NCBI GenBank assembly: GCA_009908585.1
Contig: JAAAOZ010000276.1
Location: 1-5,015, forward strand
Length of the DNA: 5,015 nucleotides
Source of the DNA: Chloroflexota bacterium
Lineage (GTDB): Bacteria; Chloroflexota; Anaerolineae; B4-G1; SLSP01
Direction of reading: 5' to 3'
Made by a program: the position numbers and the translations under genes. The notes under the pieces were generated by a model. The model was not told where the DNA came from. It did no database searches and saw only the letters and a program-made list of their open reading frames with translations. Shown here piece after piece: positions 4,879-5,015 of the stretch. Position 1 is the first letter of the stretch. Each line of letters begins with the position of its first letter.

Positions 4879-5015
4879 ATGGGCGAGTTGACGGCAGTAC
4901 GTGCGCGGGATCGCCGACTTTTTGGGGATCACCGAGGAGAAGGTGCAGGAGCTGCACGCGACGCCCGGTCGCAATGCGCCCCGCCCGGCCTCTGTGGAGG
5001 CGTCGTGGGAGTATC
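4879..5015 (+). CDS. Partial hypothetical protein, start disturbed by a possible frame shift (3' end outside window)
   Basis: Two frames compete. An ATG at 4879 has a Shine-Dalgarno-like GAGAGGA (4865-4871) 7 bases upstream and would begin MGELTA. From about 4898 onward, however, the protein-like frame is the next one over: GTG at 4901 reads VRGIADFLGITEEKVQELH followed by ATPGRNAPRPASVEASWEY, with nearly all third codon positions G or C. A TGA at 4889 closes that frame just upstream, and the GTG at 4901 has no clear ribosome binding site. Dropping one base near 4897 would join the two as MGELTAYVRGIADFLG, which reads naturally. So either translation starts at GTG 4901, or the sequence has a one-base insertion by error or mutation, or frame shifting occurs. 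The ADFLGITEEKVQEL segment is helix-turn-helix-like in flavour, but I assign no family. Confidence 0.45.
   Translation, partial: MGELTAVRARDRRLFGDHRGEGAGAARDARSQCAPPGLCGGVVGV

Noticed and set aside
4643..4974. Overlapping minus-strand open frames of 104 and 92 codons
   Set aside because: They are rich in Pro, His and Arg, as expected for the reverse of G-rich coding sequence, lack good ribosome binding sites, and lie opposite better-supported + strand genes.
1..5015. CRISPR arrays, tRNA or rRNA genes, insertion-sequence ends
   Set aside because: I saw no regularly spaced repeats, no cloverleaf-like segment, and no transposase or paired terminal inverted repeats.

Overview
The window looks like part of a phage or prophage early / DNA-metabolism region from a high-GC bacterial host; this rests on gene content, because no virion structural gene, integrase or host gene is visible. 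All supported genes are on the + strand and closely packed. The two larger genes are a RecT/Bet-like single-strand annealing protein and a phage-type DNA methyltransferase. They are accompanied by very small genes, short spacers, overlapping stop/start codons and purine-rich ribosome binding sites. The host taxon cannot be fixed from the sequence.

Layout. Positions 1-303 hold the 3' end of a small gene that is open at the left edge and carries a four-cysteine cluster. Positions 331-1884 encode a 517-residue annealase: a RecT-like N-terminal core, an acidic linker, extra helical C-terminal regions and a last segment (MFDGEDAPF) that resembles the acidic tip of bacterial SSB. After a 58-base spacer with a strong GC hairpin come three coupled genes: a 120-residue protein (1943-2305), a 51-residue protein (2292-2447) overlapping it by 14 bases, and the methyltransferase (2447-4699), whose ATG shares one base with the previous stop.

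The main discovery is that the methyltransferase reading frame is interrupted by an in-frame, apparently complete class 1 intein of 323 residues (2954-3922) with a LAGLIDADG homing endonuclease domain. It sits between the conserved ..SDIIWHK and SNPMPESV segments, so the enzyme should work only after protein splicing, which would give a 427-residue product. The intein is visibly poorer in GC in places than the flanking enzyme.

The end of the methyltransferase gene and the spacer after it (4614-4742) contain three hairpins, one of them followed by a T-rich run as in an intrinsic terminator. Then comes a 37-residue putative membrane microprotein (4763-4876) and the start of another gene that runs off the right edge, whose start seems to be disturbed by a one-base frame shift.

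Working together (inference): the annealase would serve phage recombination or replication. The methyltransferase would modify phage or host DNA, perhaps against restriction. Close coupling of the 120-residue, 51-residue and methyltransferase genes suggests that they are co-expressed.
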